This document shows, piece after piece, positions 1 through 7,245 of a stretch of DNA of 22,887 nucleotides (positions within the stretch are counted from its first letter, which is position 1; every line of letters starts with the position of its first letter). This DNA comes from CBFGTV01 sp965652145 (GTDB lineage Bacteria > Bacillota > Clostridia > Peptostreptococcales > Natronincolaceae): positions 1 through 22,887 of the forward strand of contig CBFGTV010000055.1 of assembly GCA_965652145.1 (NCBI GenBank). The letters run 5' to 3'. The notes below the pieces were generated by a model. The model was not told the origin of the DNA, ran no database searches, and saw nothing but the letters and a program-made list of their open reading frames with translations. The position numbers and the translations under genes were made by a program.

Positions 1-142
1 GTACCATTAGAATTACTGCCCTTCTTAAAAAGATGAACTTATCCACCTAGAGCAAGGCCAAAGGAGCGCAGAATATAATGTTCGTAGATTAATGCTGGAA
101 AGCTAGAATGATTGAACTTTAATCTAAGCAGGGAGGCAGAGA

Positions 143-625
143 ATGAAAAAATTATTGTTAGAAAAATTTACAGATGAGGATTTTGACCTATATTATCAAC
201 TAGTAGGAAATGAAAGGGTTATGGCCATGATTACTGAAAGGGCCATTCCATTAGAGGAAGCAAGGAAGGAATACTGCCTGTTATTGGAAAACAATGGGCT
301 TCATTATTCCTTTGGTAATTTTAAAATACTTGAAAACAGTAATTTTATAGGCCTGGCCAAGCTGGAAATCAAAGAAAAGGATTCAAAGGAAGCAGAGCTT
401 GGCTATATGCTATTGCCTCAATATTGGGGAGTGGGAATTGGCAGTAGGGTGGCAAAGATATTAATTAAAAGAGCCAAGGAAGATGGACAGCTTTTGAGCG
501 TTAAAGCAATCATTGACCCCAACAACATTCCCTCTCGAAAAATACTAATTAATAATGGCTTTGAGTCAGTAAAAATATGTGAAATTGACGGATTGCCAGG
601 GGAGATTTTAAGCATGAGGCTTTAA
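143..625 (+). CDS. GNAT-family N-acetyltransferase (RimJ/RimL-like)
   Basis: This 160-residue protein has the single-domain size of GNAT enzymes, which move an acetyl group from acetyl-CoA to an amine. The acetyl-CoA pyrophosphate loop is visible as QYWGVGIGS (residues 93-101). The late GNAT motif NIPSRKILINNGF (128-140) follows, and the order of elements matches the RimJ/RimL (Acetyltransf_3) branch. Translation from ATG 143 is supported by GGGAGG about seven bases upstream. A TATAAT at 74-79 is a possible -10, but no -35 is convincing. The gene appears to stand alone. I see no terminator before the next gene at 862. The substrate (protein N-terminus, antibiotic or small amine) cannot be read from the sequence. 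Confidence 0.85.
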   Translation: MKKLLLEKFTDEDFDLYYQLVGNERVMAMITERAIPLEEARKEYCLLLENNGLHYSFGNFKILENSNFIGLAKLEIKEKDSKEAELGYMLLPQYWGVGIGSRVAKILIKRAKEDGQLLSVKAIIDPNNIPSRKILINNGFESVKICEIDGLPGEILSMRL

Positions 626-861
626 AGAACAGAAACATCCTTTAGATAGGAGCCTTTCAATAACATCTAAAAAATTCACATCGTAAAATATGAGTCTTTC
701 AGGAAAAATAATACGTCATGATAAAGTAACAGTTATGTCCCTCAATTATGTTTAAAGAAATGAAGCTAACAGGCCGATAGAATATATAGAGATTAAAAAC
801 CAAAAAAATTGGGCGTTTATATTTTGATTTAAGGGCTTCAATTTTGAAAGGATGGGTTTCA

Positions 862-1776
862 ATGAGTATGAAAATTGATATCAATTACCAGGGTATGCTT
901 TATGCCAGGCGAAAAGAATCGGGTAATAATTTACCAGCCAATCATCTGGCAGGGAAGACAATTGAAGGAGAATTAAATGGAAAGGCCTTTTCATTAACGG
1001 TTTCTGATGAGGTAATTGAGCTAAGAAATGAAATGGATAAGTTTATAGAAAATAGCCAGCATGTGAAAAACGCTGACCCAAACGATCTGTTTTCCTACAA
1101 GCCTCAGGATCAGTGGCTGATCTTTAGTCAATATTTACACGATAGCAATGCCTTCGATGATCTTTCAAACCAAGAGGTATACGAATTAGAAAAAATACTG
1201 AAAAATATTACAGATGGGCTTGACAGCCTTACTTCCGGCGGTATTAGCCTGTATAGTGGTATACATAGGCAGTTGAATTCCTACGAAGCCCAGTTGGAGC
1301 TTGCTTCATCTACGGCAGCCCTACAGCATTTTAGCGAAAGATTTTTATCTGGTGATGTGAAGCAGGGCTTTGATTCCCTAATTCAGGATTATGTTAAACA
1401 TAATCAGGAAAAGGTAGACAATCACCAATCCATTGAAGAACGATTTTATCAAGCCAGGGCACGACTTTCCCTTCCTAAGACAAGCCTGTCTCCACAGCAG
1501 GCGAAGGAATTTAGTATTACCAATCAAATTGGGAAATTTCAGCCGGGTAAAGAGGAGCTAATGAAGCTTCAAGAGGACTACCGAGAGCTATTAACAAATT
1601 TAAAGGATCACACTAAGGTTTCAGAAATACTTGAAGCGGCAAGGCAGATGACAATAGACTTTGCAACCCAAACCGTAAGCCAGCCCGATAAGGCCGATGC
1701 AGGCCAATGGGTCAATAATCGAATCAGCGGGACCCTGGAACGAATTGCAGGCTATTTTGAAATGGTTCTAAAATAA
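862..1776 (+). CDS. Hypothetical soluble protein, 304 residues
   Basis: I do not recognise this protein. It has no signal peptide, no membrane segment and no cysteine cluster. From about residue 50 onward it looks almost entirely alpha-helical and is rich in Gln, Leu, Glu and Lys, especially residues 190-300. The N-terminus (MKIDINYQGMLYARRKE) is the most distinctive part. The frame extends back to a TTG at 844, but ATG 862 is preferred because AAAGGATGG lies six to seven bases before it. A strong hairpin terminator follows at 1823. The neighbours, a GNAT enzyme upstream and a regulator downstream, give no functional hint. It could be structural or a toxin/immunity-type protein, but nothing visible supports either idea. 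Confidence 0.75.
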   Translation: MSMKIDINYQGMLYARRKESGNNLPANHLAGKTIEGELNGKAFSLTVSDEVIELRNEMDKFIENSQHVKNADPNDLFSYKPQDQWLIFSQYLHDSNAFDDLSNQEVYELEKILKNITDGLDSLTSGGISLYSGIHRQLNSYEAQLELASSTAALQHFSERFLSGDVKQGFDSLIQDYVKHNQEKVDNHQSIEERFYQARARLSLPKTSLSPQQAKEFSITNQIGKFQPGKEELMKLQEDYRELLTNLKDHTKVSEILEAARQMTIDFATQTVSQPDKADAGQWVNNRISGTLERIAGYFEMVLK

Positions 1777-1822
1777 TCAACTATCCCCAATACCCTTTAA
1801 ACAATTTCAATCTGATGAAACC

Positions 1823-1856
1823 AAAGAACTCCTGTAACAATAGGGGGTTCTTTTTG
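1823..1856 (+). terminator. Rho-independent terminator after the 304-residue hypothetical gene
   Basis: A 10-bp stem (AAAGAACTCC with GGGGTTCTTT, one G-T pair) encloses an 11-base loop and runs into a short T tract. It lies 47 bases after the stop codon. Confidence 0.75.
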
Positions 1857-1910
1857 TGCGCTGACAGACGTACATTTATAGACAACAGTCTATGGAAATT
1901 TGCCCTGTCT

Positions 1911-2027
1911 TTATCTGTGCGCCGTATAACCTTGTAGAACATAGTTCGGGCACCTGCCGACAATAAGAAGAATTCTTTTTATCGGCAAGGTCCCGGATAA
2001 TCGCACTTTAGGTTTTGATACTAACAT
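1911..2027 (-). CDS. Possible small protein, 38 residues, unknown
   Basis: On the minus strand a consensus AGGAGGT (2040-2034) sits six bases before an ATG at 2027 that opens a 38-codon frame ending in TAA at 1911. The peptide starts MLVSKPKVRLSGTLP and is basic. Support is the RBS-to-ATG geometry alone. Nothing in the peptide is recognised, and an imperfect palindrome (1953-1990) lies inside the frame. It may be a genuine small gene, or the 5' remnant of a longer frameshifted gene, because another minus frame stays open for 60 codons just beyond (1963-1781). A hairpin terminator on the same strand lies directly upstream (2112-2064), so the ORF might sit behind an attenuator. Confidence 0.3.
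   Translation of the reverse strand: MLVSKPKVRLSGTLPIKRILLIVGRCPNYVLQGYTAHR
1953..1990. repeat. Imperfect palindrome
   Basis: TGCCGA(CAA)TAAGAAGAA is followed directly by TTCTTTTTATCGGCA, so the two halves pair over about 16 bases with one G-T pair and a three-base bulge. Flanking CC and GG extend it. No T tract follows in either direction, so it is not an obvious terminator. It could be a cruciform, a short mobile-element relic or a protein site. Confidence 0.5.
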
Positions 2028-2063
2028 CCGATTACCTCCTAAAGATATTAGATTTAATTAGAT

Positions 2064-2112
2064 AAAAAAAGCCGGATAAAATACCGGGTGCAATCCCGAC
2101 ATCTTATCCAGC
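2064..2112 (-). terminator. Minus-strand hairpin terminator (nested stem)
   Basis: Read on the minus strand, GCTGGATAA pairs with TTATCCGGC around an inner CGGG/CCCG stem, and the structure is followed by TTTTTTT. The polarity is clear because on the plus strand the T tract would precede the hairpin. No recognised minus-strand gene lies immediately upstream, so it must end a short RNA or act as an attenuator ahead of the 38-codon ORF at 2027. The hairpin also spells an 18-codon frame (ATG at 2114) without a well-placed RBS. Confidence 0.6.
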
Positions 2113-2154
2113 ATATAATTTAAAATATTATATACCCTCCGATGAATAAAATAC

Positions 2155-2183
2155 AGTTTATCACATTGAACAATAGGAGTCAA
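2155..2183 (-). promoter_or_regulatory. Candidate minus-strand promoter for a short RNA
   Basis: On the minus strand TTGACT (2183-2178) and TAAACT (2160-2155) are separated by exactly 17 bases. The -35 matches 5 of 6 and the -10 matches 4 of 6 of the sigma-A consensus. Initiation near 2148 and termination near 2064 would give an RNA of about 85 bases. Confidence 0.35.
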
Positions 2184-2254
2184 CATCCAAAATGGCTTTT
2201 TTCAGTTGTTCATAAACCCATGGAAACAAGGTTTATTCTGCACTAATGCGATTG

Positions 2255-2286
2255 TCATATTAGTAAACTGGCAAAGGCTAATATGA
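2255..2286. promoter_or_regulatory. Perfect 9-bp inverted repeat, likely operator
   Basis: TCATATTAG (2255-2263) and CTAATATGA (2278-2286) are exact inverted copies with a 14-bp gap. The right arm abuts a TATAAT -10 box at 2287, so a dimer bound here would cover the -35 region. It lies about 200 bases upstream of the first AraC-type regulator gene. Confidence 0.5.
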
Positions 2287-2292
2287 TATAAT
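2284..2292 (+). promoter_or_regulatory. Extended -10 promoter element P1 upstream of the AraC gene
   Basis: TGATATAAT is a perfect extended -10 (TGnTATAAT). No good -35 lies 17 bases upstream, which is tolerated at extended -10 promoters. It overlaps the inverted repeat at 2255-2286. A second copy of the same nonamer lies at 2424-2432. Confidence 0.45.
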
Positions 2293-2423
2293 AGAGGTAG
2301 TAGCTGTATTTCAACTAAGGTGAGAACTAGCATTTATCAGACTAAGAATATGAACAGACAGCAAAAAAAACGTCTAAATGGAGCTCTTATCATCGGGATG
2401 GAGCGGAAATTTCAGTAGATGTT

Positions 2424-2432
2424 TGATATAAT
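2424..2432 (+). promoter_or_regulatory. Extended -10 promoter element P2 upstream of the AraC gene
   Basis: A second TGATATAAT predicts a start near 2439 and a leader of about 48 bases before the TTG start at 2487. The -35 region is poor, which suits a promoter needing an activator, possibly the regulator itself. Confidence 0.5.
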
Positions 2433-2486
2433 ACTGTATTAATTTTCTGCTTGAAGGATTAGCAGGGAATAAGAAGGGTGATCGCT

Positions 2487-3467
2487 TTGTTAGAAAATCA
2501 GTTAAGTCAATACAAAGTATTTAATCCTGAAAAGGAAGATTGTCCCATGTGTGACATTTTTAATGAAATCTTCAGTACCTACTCCTTTCAAAAAGAGCTG
2601 CGCCTTCCTGAGGAAACCGGGATGGGATATTGCAAAAGAATCATATTAAAGCCCTCAATGGAGATTAACATTACCAACGTGACCTTAAAGGATACCGTTG
2701 TACTGGGAGGAAGGGTGGAGCATAACAGCCTTGCCTTTTGCCTGGGGGGATTATTTCCATGGAGACTTGAAGATAATAAAAAAGAATTTGAAATGGAGAG
2801 TGGAGAATGTTATCTATTCAGTAAAATGGAAGGAAACGGAATTTGTCGATATGATCAGGGCAAAAGCTTTTCAGGCATCAATATACAACTGGATCAACAG
2901 ACTATAGCCAGCTTTTTTCAGCATGTGGGAAGAGAAGCAGCCTATAGCAGCCTTGATGGCTGTAGCTTTTATAAAGCTAAATATTCTTCTGCCATAAGGT
3001 TGATTCTTAATGAAATAATTAATTGCCATTACCGAGACGAACTTAAAAAAATCTATCTTGAAGGCAAGGTATTGGAACTGATTGCCGTCTTTTTAAATGA
3101 ATTGATTTTTCAAAGGGAAGAGCCTACTGCCAGTAAGCTTACGTCATCAGACATAGAAGCCCTCCATAGGGCTAGAAAAATTCTTGATGGCAATATCGTC
3201 TCTCCACCAACGATCAGTAAGCTGGCCAGAATGGTATATCTAAACGAGTATAAGCTAAAAATCGGCTTTAAAGAGCTCTTTGAAATGCCAGTTCATGCTT
3301 ACATTATTGACAAAAGAATGGAGCAGGCCCGGATCTTGATGGAAGAGAAAAAGCTGAGGGTAACGGAGGCAGTTCAAAGGGTCGGCTATAGTGATGCCAG
3401 CCATTTTGCAAAAAAGTTTAGGAAAAAATATGGAATTAATCCTTCCGAATTAATCAAAGGTAATTAA
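2487..3467 (+). CDS. AraC/XylS-family transcriptional regulator (iron/siderophore-type locus)
   Basis: The last 100 residues carry the double helix-turn-helix of AraC regulators: first HTH around ISKLARMVYLNEYKLKIGFKELF, second around VTEAVQRVGYSDASHFAKKFRKKYG. The first 220 residues would form the ligand-sensing domain and include a CPMC motif (Cys19 and Cys22) that could bind metal or sense redox. The frame can begin at GTG 2478, but TTG 2487 has the better RBS (AAGGGTGAT, close to the AGGAGGTGAT consensus), so I use it (326 residues). It precedes a pair of half ABC transporters, an arrangement shared with YbtA/PchR-type regulators of siderophore uptake. It is inferred to control that transporter and perhaps itself. 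A strong terminator separates it from the transporter genes. Confidence 0.88.
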   Translation: MLENQLSQYKVFNPEKEDCPMCDIFNEIFSTYSFQKELRLPEETGMGYCKRIILKPSMEINITNVTLKDTVVLGGRVEHNSLAFCLGGLFPWRLEDNKKEFEMESGECYLFSKMEGNGICRYDQGKSFSGINIQLDQQTIASFFQHVGREAAYSSLDGCSFYKAKYSSAIRLILNEIINCHYRDELKKIYLEGKVLELIAVFLNELIFQREEPTASKLTSSDIEALHRARKILDGNIVSPPTISKLARMVYLNEYKLKIGFKELFEMPVHAYIIDKRMEQARILMEEKKLRVTEAVQRVGYSDASHFAKKFRKKYGINPSELIKGN

Positions 3468-3472
3468 TTAGC

Positions 3473-3513
3473 TTAGGTACTGGGAGCCATTCCCGGTACC
3501 TAAAATACTTTTT
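3473..3513 (+). terminator. Rho-independent terminator after the first AraC gene
   Basis: A 13-bp stem (TTAGGTACTGGGA with TCCCGGTACCTAA, one G-T pair), a five-base loop, then AATACTTTTT. It implies that the regulator and the ABC genes are separate transcripts. Confidence 0.8.
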
Positions 3514-3574
3514 GGCATAATATCATTACTTTTCGGCGTAGAAGAAAAGCAATAAATAGGGTAGGATAATTATA

Positions 3575-3589
3575 TGATTATGATTATCA
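3575..3589. promoter_or_regulatory. Fur box (7-1-7 type)
   Basis: TGATTATGATTATCA matches the Bacillus-type 7-1-7 Fur site TGATAAT-N-ATTATCA at 13 of the 14 defined positions. The right half is perfect and the left half has one change. It lies 36-50 bases upstream of ATG 3625 and overlaps the alternative ATG at 3574. This predicts that the ABC transporter is repressed when iron is sufficient. I could not assign a convincing sigma-A promoter next to it; GATAAT at 3565-3570 is a possible -10. Confidence 0.7.
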
Positions 3590-3624
3590 ATTTCAATAAC
3601 AACCTAAAGAAAGAGGTCGAAAGT

Positions 3625-5451
3625 ATGGAAAAAAAACCCAACAACAGTGGGCCAAAGAGTGGAAAAGCAAGGCTACTGGAGATTGCAGCCACAAAGAAAC
3701 CCCTTGTGATCAGTTCAGGTATATTATCTGCCCTGGCATCCGTCACTTCCTTTATTCCTTATCTTGCCATCTACTATATTATCAAGGAGGTCATGGGAGT
3801 ATATCCTGATTTTTCAAATCTAGATGTTCAATGGATTATTACCCTTGGCTGGATTGCCCTCGGGGGTGTACTGGGGAACGTAATCCTTTATTTCGCAGCA
3901 TTAATGTGTTCTCATCTGGCAGCCTTTGGCACCCTGTATTTGCTAAAGGTAAACTTCGCCTCCCATATTGCCAAAATGCCCCTGGGCTTTCATCTAACCT
4001 TTGGGAGCGGTAAGCTTCGTAAAGTCATGGACGAAAACATCGAAAAGATCGAAGGCTTTATTGCCCATCAACTGCCTGACATTGTGGCTTCTATGGTGGC
4101 TCCCGTTGTTATGTTTGCGATTTTGCTTGGTGTTGACTGGCGCTTTGGTTTGGCAGCCCTGGTGGGGGTGGCGGTGGCCTTTGGGATCCAGATAAAAGCC
4201 TATGGAAACGAAGGGGCTAAGCTCATGATGGATCGATATCAATCCTCCCTTGAGGAAATGAATAATGCCTCCGTTGAATACATTCGTGGGATTACAGTTG
4301 TCAAGGTTTTTAAACAGACGGTCTATTCCTTTAGAAGACTCCACGAGACCATTAAGGCCTATACCAGCTATGTGGTACCCTATACCTTGAGCTGGGAAAA
4401 TTATATGTCTGCCTTTATGACCATTATAAATAACATCTATTTATTTTTAATTCCGGTGGGAATTCTAATTGGTACAAGAACGGATGATTACAAAGCTTAT
4501 GCCATGACCTTTATTTTCTATCTTTTGTTTGTTCCCTCGATTTCTTCCATCATGATGAAAATCATGTACGTAACCACAGATGGCATGAGAATCTTGAGCG
4601 GTATCGAACGGATGGATGATATATTAAATCAAAAAGAATTGCCCCAGACAGCTCAGAGCCAAAATATTCGAGACTATGGTGTAGCATTTAAGGAAGTATC
4701 CTTTTCCTACGATGAAGATGGTGAAACAACTGCTTTAAAAAATGTTTCCTTTCAAGCAAAGCAGGGGGAAATCACTGCTATCGTGGGGCCCTCGGGGGGA
4801 GGTAAAAGTACCATTGCCCACCTAATTGCAAGATTTTTTGATGTAACAGAGGGCAGTATTGAAATAGGCAAAGTAGATATTCGACAGCTAAAGCTGGAGG
4901 ATTTAATGGAAAAGGTCAGCTTTGTCTTTCAGGATGTATTTTTATTTAAGCAAAGTATTATGGATAATATTAGAATCGGGAATCATAATGCCACCGATGA
5001 GGAGGTAATGGCTGCTGCCAGGGCGGCACAATGCCACGAGTTTATTGAAAAGCTCCCCAATGGTTATCATACCGTTATTGGGACAAAGGGAGTTCACCTT
5101 TCAGGAGGAGAAAGGCAGCGAATTGCCATTGCCAGGGCCATCGTCAAGGATTCACCAATTATTGTTCTTGATGAAGCAACTGCCTTTGCCGACCCGGAAA
5201 ACGAGCATTTAATTCAAAAAGCCTTTGAAAAGCTGATTTTAAATAAAACCGTCATTATCATAGCCCACCGGCTGGGTACCATAAAAAGTGCCAATAAAAT
5301 TATTGTGATGGATCGGGGGCATTTGATAGAGCAGGGTACCCATGAAGAACTGCTTCAGCAGAAAGGGAAATATCATACCATGTGGCAAAAATATACAAGG
5401 GCCCTAGATTGGAAAATGGACACAGGAAGGGGAATGACAATCAATGCTTAA
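3625..5451 (+). CDS. ABC transporter half-subunit, fused membrane and ATPase domains (YbtP/YbtQ-like)
   Basis: This 608-residue half transporter has an exporter-type membrane domain (residues about 30-330, five to six hydrophobic helices) fused to an ATPase. The ATPase shows Walker A GPSGGGKST (388-396), a Q-loop in FQDVFLF, signature LSGGERQRI (492-500), Walker B IIVLDEA (Asp516, Glu517) and H-loop His548. The D-loop is FADPENE, not the usual SLDPENE. Such heterodimers include the yersiniabactin and mycobactin importers YbtPQ and IrtAB, which have exporter architecture but import iron-siderophore. ATG 3625 is chosen over ATG 3574 because AAAGAGGTCG precedes it at good spacing and because 3574 overlaps a Fur box. 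The gene overlaps the next by eight bases, implying translational coupling. The substrate is inferred, and multidrug export is the alternative. Confidence 0.88.
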   Translation: MEKKPNNSGPKSGKARLLEIAATKKPLVISSGILSALASVTSFIPYLAIYYIIKEVMGVYPDFSNLDVQWIITLGWIALGGVLGNVILYFAALMCSHLAAFGTLYLLKVNFASHIAKMPLGFHLTFGSGKLRKVMDENIEKIEGFIAHQLPDIVASMVAPVVMFAILLGVDWRFGLAALVGVAVAFGIQIKAYGNEGAKLMMDRYQSSLEEMNNASVEYIRGITVVKVFKQTVYSFRRLHETIKAYTSYVVPYTLSWENYMSAFMTIINNIYLFLIPVGILIGTRTDDYKAYAMTFIFYLLFVPSISSIMMKIMYVTTDGMRILSGIERMDDILNQKELPQTAQSQNIRDYGVAFKEVSFSYDEDGETTALKNVSFQAKQGEITAIVGPSGGGKSTIAHLIARFFDVTEGSIEIGKVDIRQLKLEDLMEKVSFVFQDVFLFKQSIMDNIRIGNHNATDEEVMAAARAAQCHEFIEKLPNGYHTVIGTKGVHLSGGERQRIAIARAIVKDSPIIVLDEATAFADPENEHLIQKAFEKLILNKTVIIIAHRLGTIKSANKIIVMDRGHLIEQGTHEELLQQKGKYHTMWQKYTRALDWKMDTGRGMTINA

Positions 5452-7195
5452 TTTAAAAGATAAATTAATGTTAACCGATAAGGGATACAAGGATCTCAAG
5501 AAGGCCATCGGGGCCTGCACCCTTACCAACCTGTCACTAATGCTGCCATTTGGTATTACCATCCAAATCTTTAGGGAACTGCTAAAGCCCCTGATGGGCG
5601 CAGAAATCTCATGGGCAAGGCTGTGGAGCTTCTTTGGCCTGGGGATCATTGCAGCCATTCTGGTGTTTTTGGCTAACAAAAATGACTACAAAAAAACCTA
5701 TGTTGCCTCCTATAGGGAATCAGAAGCAACCAGAACCCGTGTGGCAGAGCATATTAGAAAACTGCCCATGAGCTTTTTTAACTCCAAGGATTTATCGGAG
5801 CTGACTACCAATATTATGGGTGATTGCGCTGTAACGGAGCATGTACTAAGTCATATCATTCCTCAGCTCTTGGCCAATGCTATTTCGATTTCTATTATTT
5901 GCATTTGTCTGGCTATTTTTGAGTGGAGATTAGCACTGAGCGTCTTTTGTACCGTACCAATCGCATTTTTGATTATTATACTAAGCAGAAAAATTCAGCA
6001 AGGGCTAGGGGAAAAACAGGTGGAATCGAAGCTCAAAGCCTCTGATCAGGTTCAGGAATATTTAGAGGGGATTAAGGTAATTAAATTCTGCGGCTTGGAT
6101 GGCGCTAAGTTTGCAGCCCTGGATGATGCCCTTCGAAAAATGATGAAAATGTCTATGAAACTGGAATTTGGTGCAGGGGTTTTTGTTACCGGGGCACAAA
6201 TTGTCCTTCAGGCAGGGATTGGATTAACCGTATTTGTAGGGACCTATCTTTTAACAGGAGGAAAAATTGAATTAATCCCATTGTTAATGTTCTTTTTAAT
6301 TGTGGTTAGAATATATGGCCCCCTTTTAACGGAGCTAACTCTCTTACCGGAGCTTTTATATATGCAAGTTGCCACCGGCAGGATGAGAACCCTAATGACA
6401 ACCCCCATTATGGAAGGGGATACAGAGAAGGAAATTACGAAATACAACATTGACCTTCAAGATGTTTCCTTCAGTTATTCTGAAGACCTTAATTCAAAAG
6501 AAGCCGTTATTCAGGGCATTACCACCACCATTCCCGCCAAGGGAATTACCGCCCTGGTGGGGCCTTCGGGAAGCGGAAAGAGTACCCTGGCTAAGCTGAT
6601 AGCAAGATTTTGGGATGTGAATCAGGGAAGCATAAAAATAGGCGGCCTTGATGTGAAGACCCTGGACCCTGAGCATTTGATGGGCTATATGTCCTTTGTT
6701 TTTCAAGATGTAGTACTTTTTAACGATACAATTTATAACAATATTCGAATAGGTAAGCTCAATGCCACCAAAGAGGAGGTATTGGCAGCTGCCAAGGCGG
6801 CCTGCTGCGACGAATTTATCAGTCGCTTACCCCAGGGCTATGAAACAATCCTTGGAGAAAATGGAAGTACCCTGTCAGGCGGTGAAAGACAAAGAATTTC
6901 CATTGCCAGGGCGCTGCTTAAGAATGCACCCGTTGTATTGCTTGATGAAGCCACCGCTTCCCTCGACCCGGAAAATGAAGAACTGATTCAGGAGGCAATA
7001 TCCAGACTGATTGAAGGGAAAACCGTTATAGTGATCGCCCACCGTCTAAGAACAATAGCCGGAGCTGATAAAATTATCGTATTGGAAAAGGGAAAAATTG
7101 CAGAGGAAGGGACCCATGAAGAATTAATTAAGAAAAAGGGGCTCTATCAAAAGCTTTACACCATTCAGCAGGAAAGCCTGGGATGGAGCGTATAA
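5444..7195 (+). CDS. ABC transporter half-subunit, partner of the upstream gene (YbtQ/IrtB-like)
   Basis: This 583-residue partner subunit has an N-terminal membrane domain (about 20-310) and a full ATPase: Walker A GPSGSGKST (373-381), signature LSGGERQRI (477-485), Walker B VVLLDEA (Asp501, Glu502) and H-loop His533. Unlike its partner, the D-loop is the standard SLDPENE. Both ATP sites look catalytically intact, so the pair is not the degenerate-site type. The start ATG 5444 lies inside the end of the upstream gene, with GGAAGGGGAATGAC as RBS, so the two are translated together and should form one heterodimer in the membrane. Iron or siderophore import is inferred from the Fur box and the flanking AraC regulators. 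Confidence 0.88.
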   Translation: MLNLKDKLMLTDKGYKDLKKAIGACTLTNLSLMLPFGITIQIFRELLKPLMGAEISWARLWSFFGLGIIAAILVFLANKNDYKKTYVASYRESEATRTRVAEHIRKLPMSFFNSKDLSELTTNIMGDCAVTEHVLSHIIPQLLANAISISIICICLAIFEWRLALSVFCTVPIAFLIIILSRKIQQGLGEKQVESKLKASDQVQEYLEGIKVIKFCGLDGAKFAALDDALRKMMKMSMKLEFGAGVFVTGAQIVLQAGIGLTVFVGTYLLTGGKIELIPLLMFFLIVVRIYGPLLTELTLLPELLYMQVATGRMRTLMTTPIMEGDTEKEITKYNIDLQDVSFSYSEDLNSKEAVIQGITTTIPAKGITALVGPSGSGKSTLAKLIARFWDVNQGSIKIGGLDVKTLDPEHLMGYMSFVFQDVVLFNDTIYNNIRIGKLNATKEEVLAAAKAACCDEFISRLPQGYETILGENGSTLSGGERQRISIARALLKNAPVVLLDEATASLDPENEELIQEAISRLIEGKTVIVIAHRLRTIAGADKIIVLEKGKIAEEGTHEELIKKKGLYQKLYTIQQESLGWSV

Positions 7196-7200
7196 AAATA

Positions 7201-7219
7201 CGTTGGCCCTGGGCCGGCG
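7201..7219. other. GC-rich hairpin between transporter and second AraC gene
   Basis: CGTTGGCCC and GGGCCGGCG can pair over about eight bases with a very tight loop. Only TTTAG follows, so it is a weak terminator at best. It may lower read-through or shield the transporter mRNA from 3' decay, leaving less of the downstream regulator. Confidence 0.45.
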
Positions 7220-7245
7220 TTTAGTGATAGGTAAGGTGAAATATT

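Noticed and set aside
1781..1963. 60-codon minus-strand frame as a gene
   Set aside because: It has no RBS before its first ATG, overlaps the plus-strand terminator at 1823, and shows no motif. At most it is the tail of a frameshifted remnant.
2058..2114. 18-codon minus-strand ORF inside the terminator hairpin
   Set aside because: The nearest RBS-like GGAGGG is too far upstream, and the sequence is better explained as hairpin plus T tract.
3574..3624. ATG 3574 as start of the first ABC gene
   Set aside because: It would put a Fur operator inside the coding sequence, and ATG 3625 has a better-placed RBS. It cannot be fully excluded.
3994..4344. 116-codon minus-strand frame
   Set aside because: Antisense to the membrane domain of the first ABC subunit; no RBS or recognisable motif.
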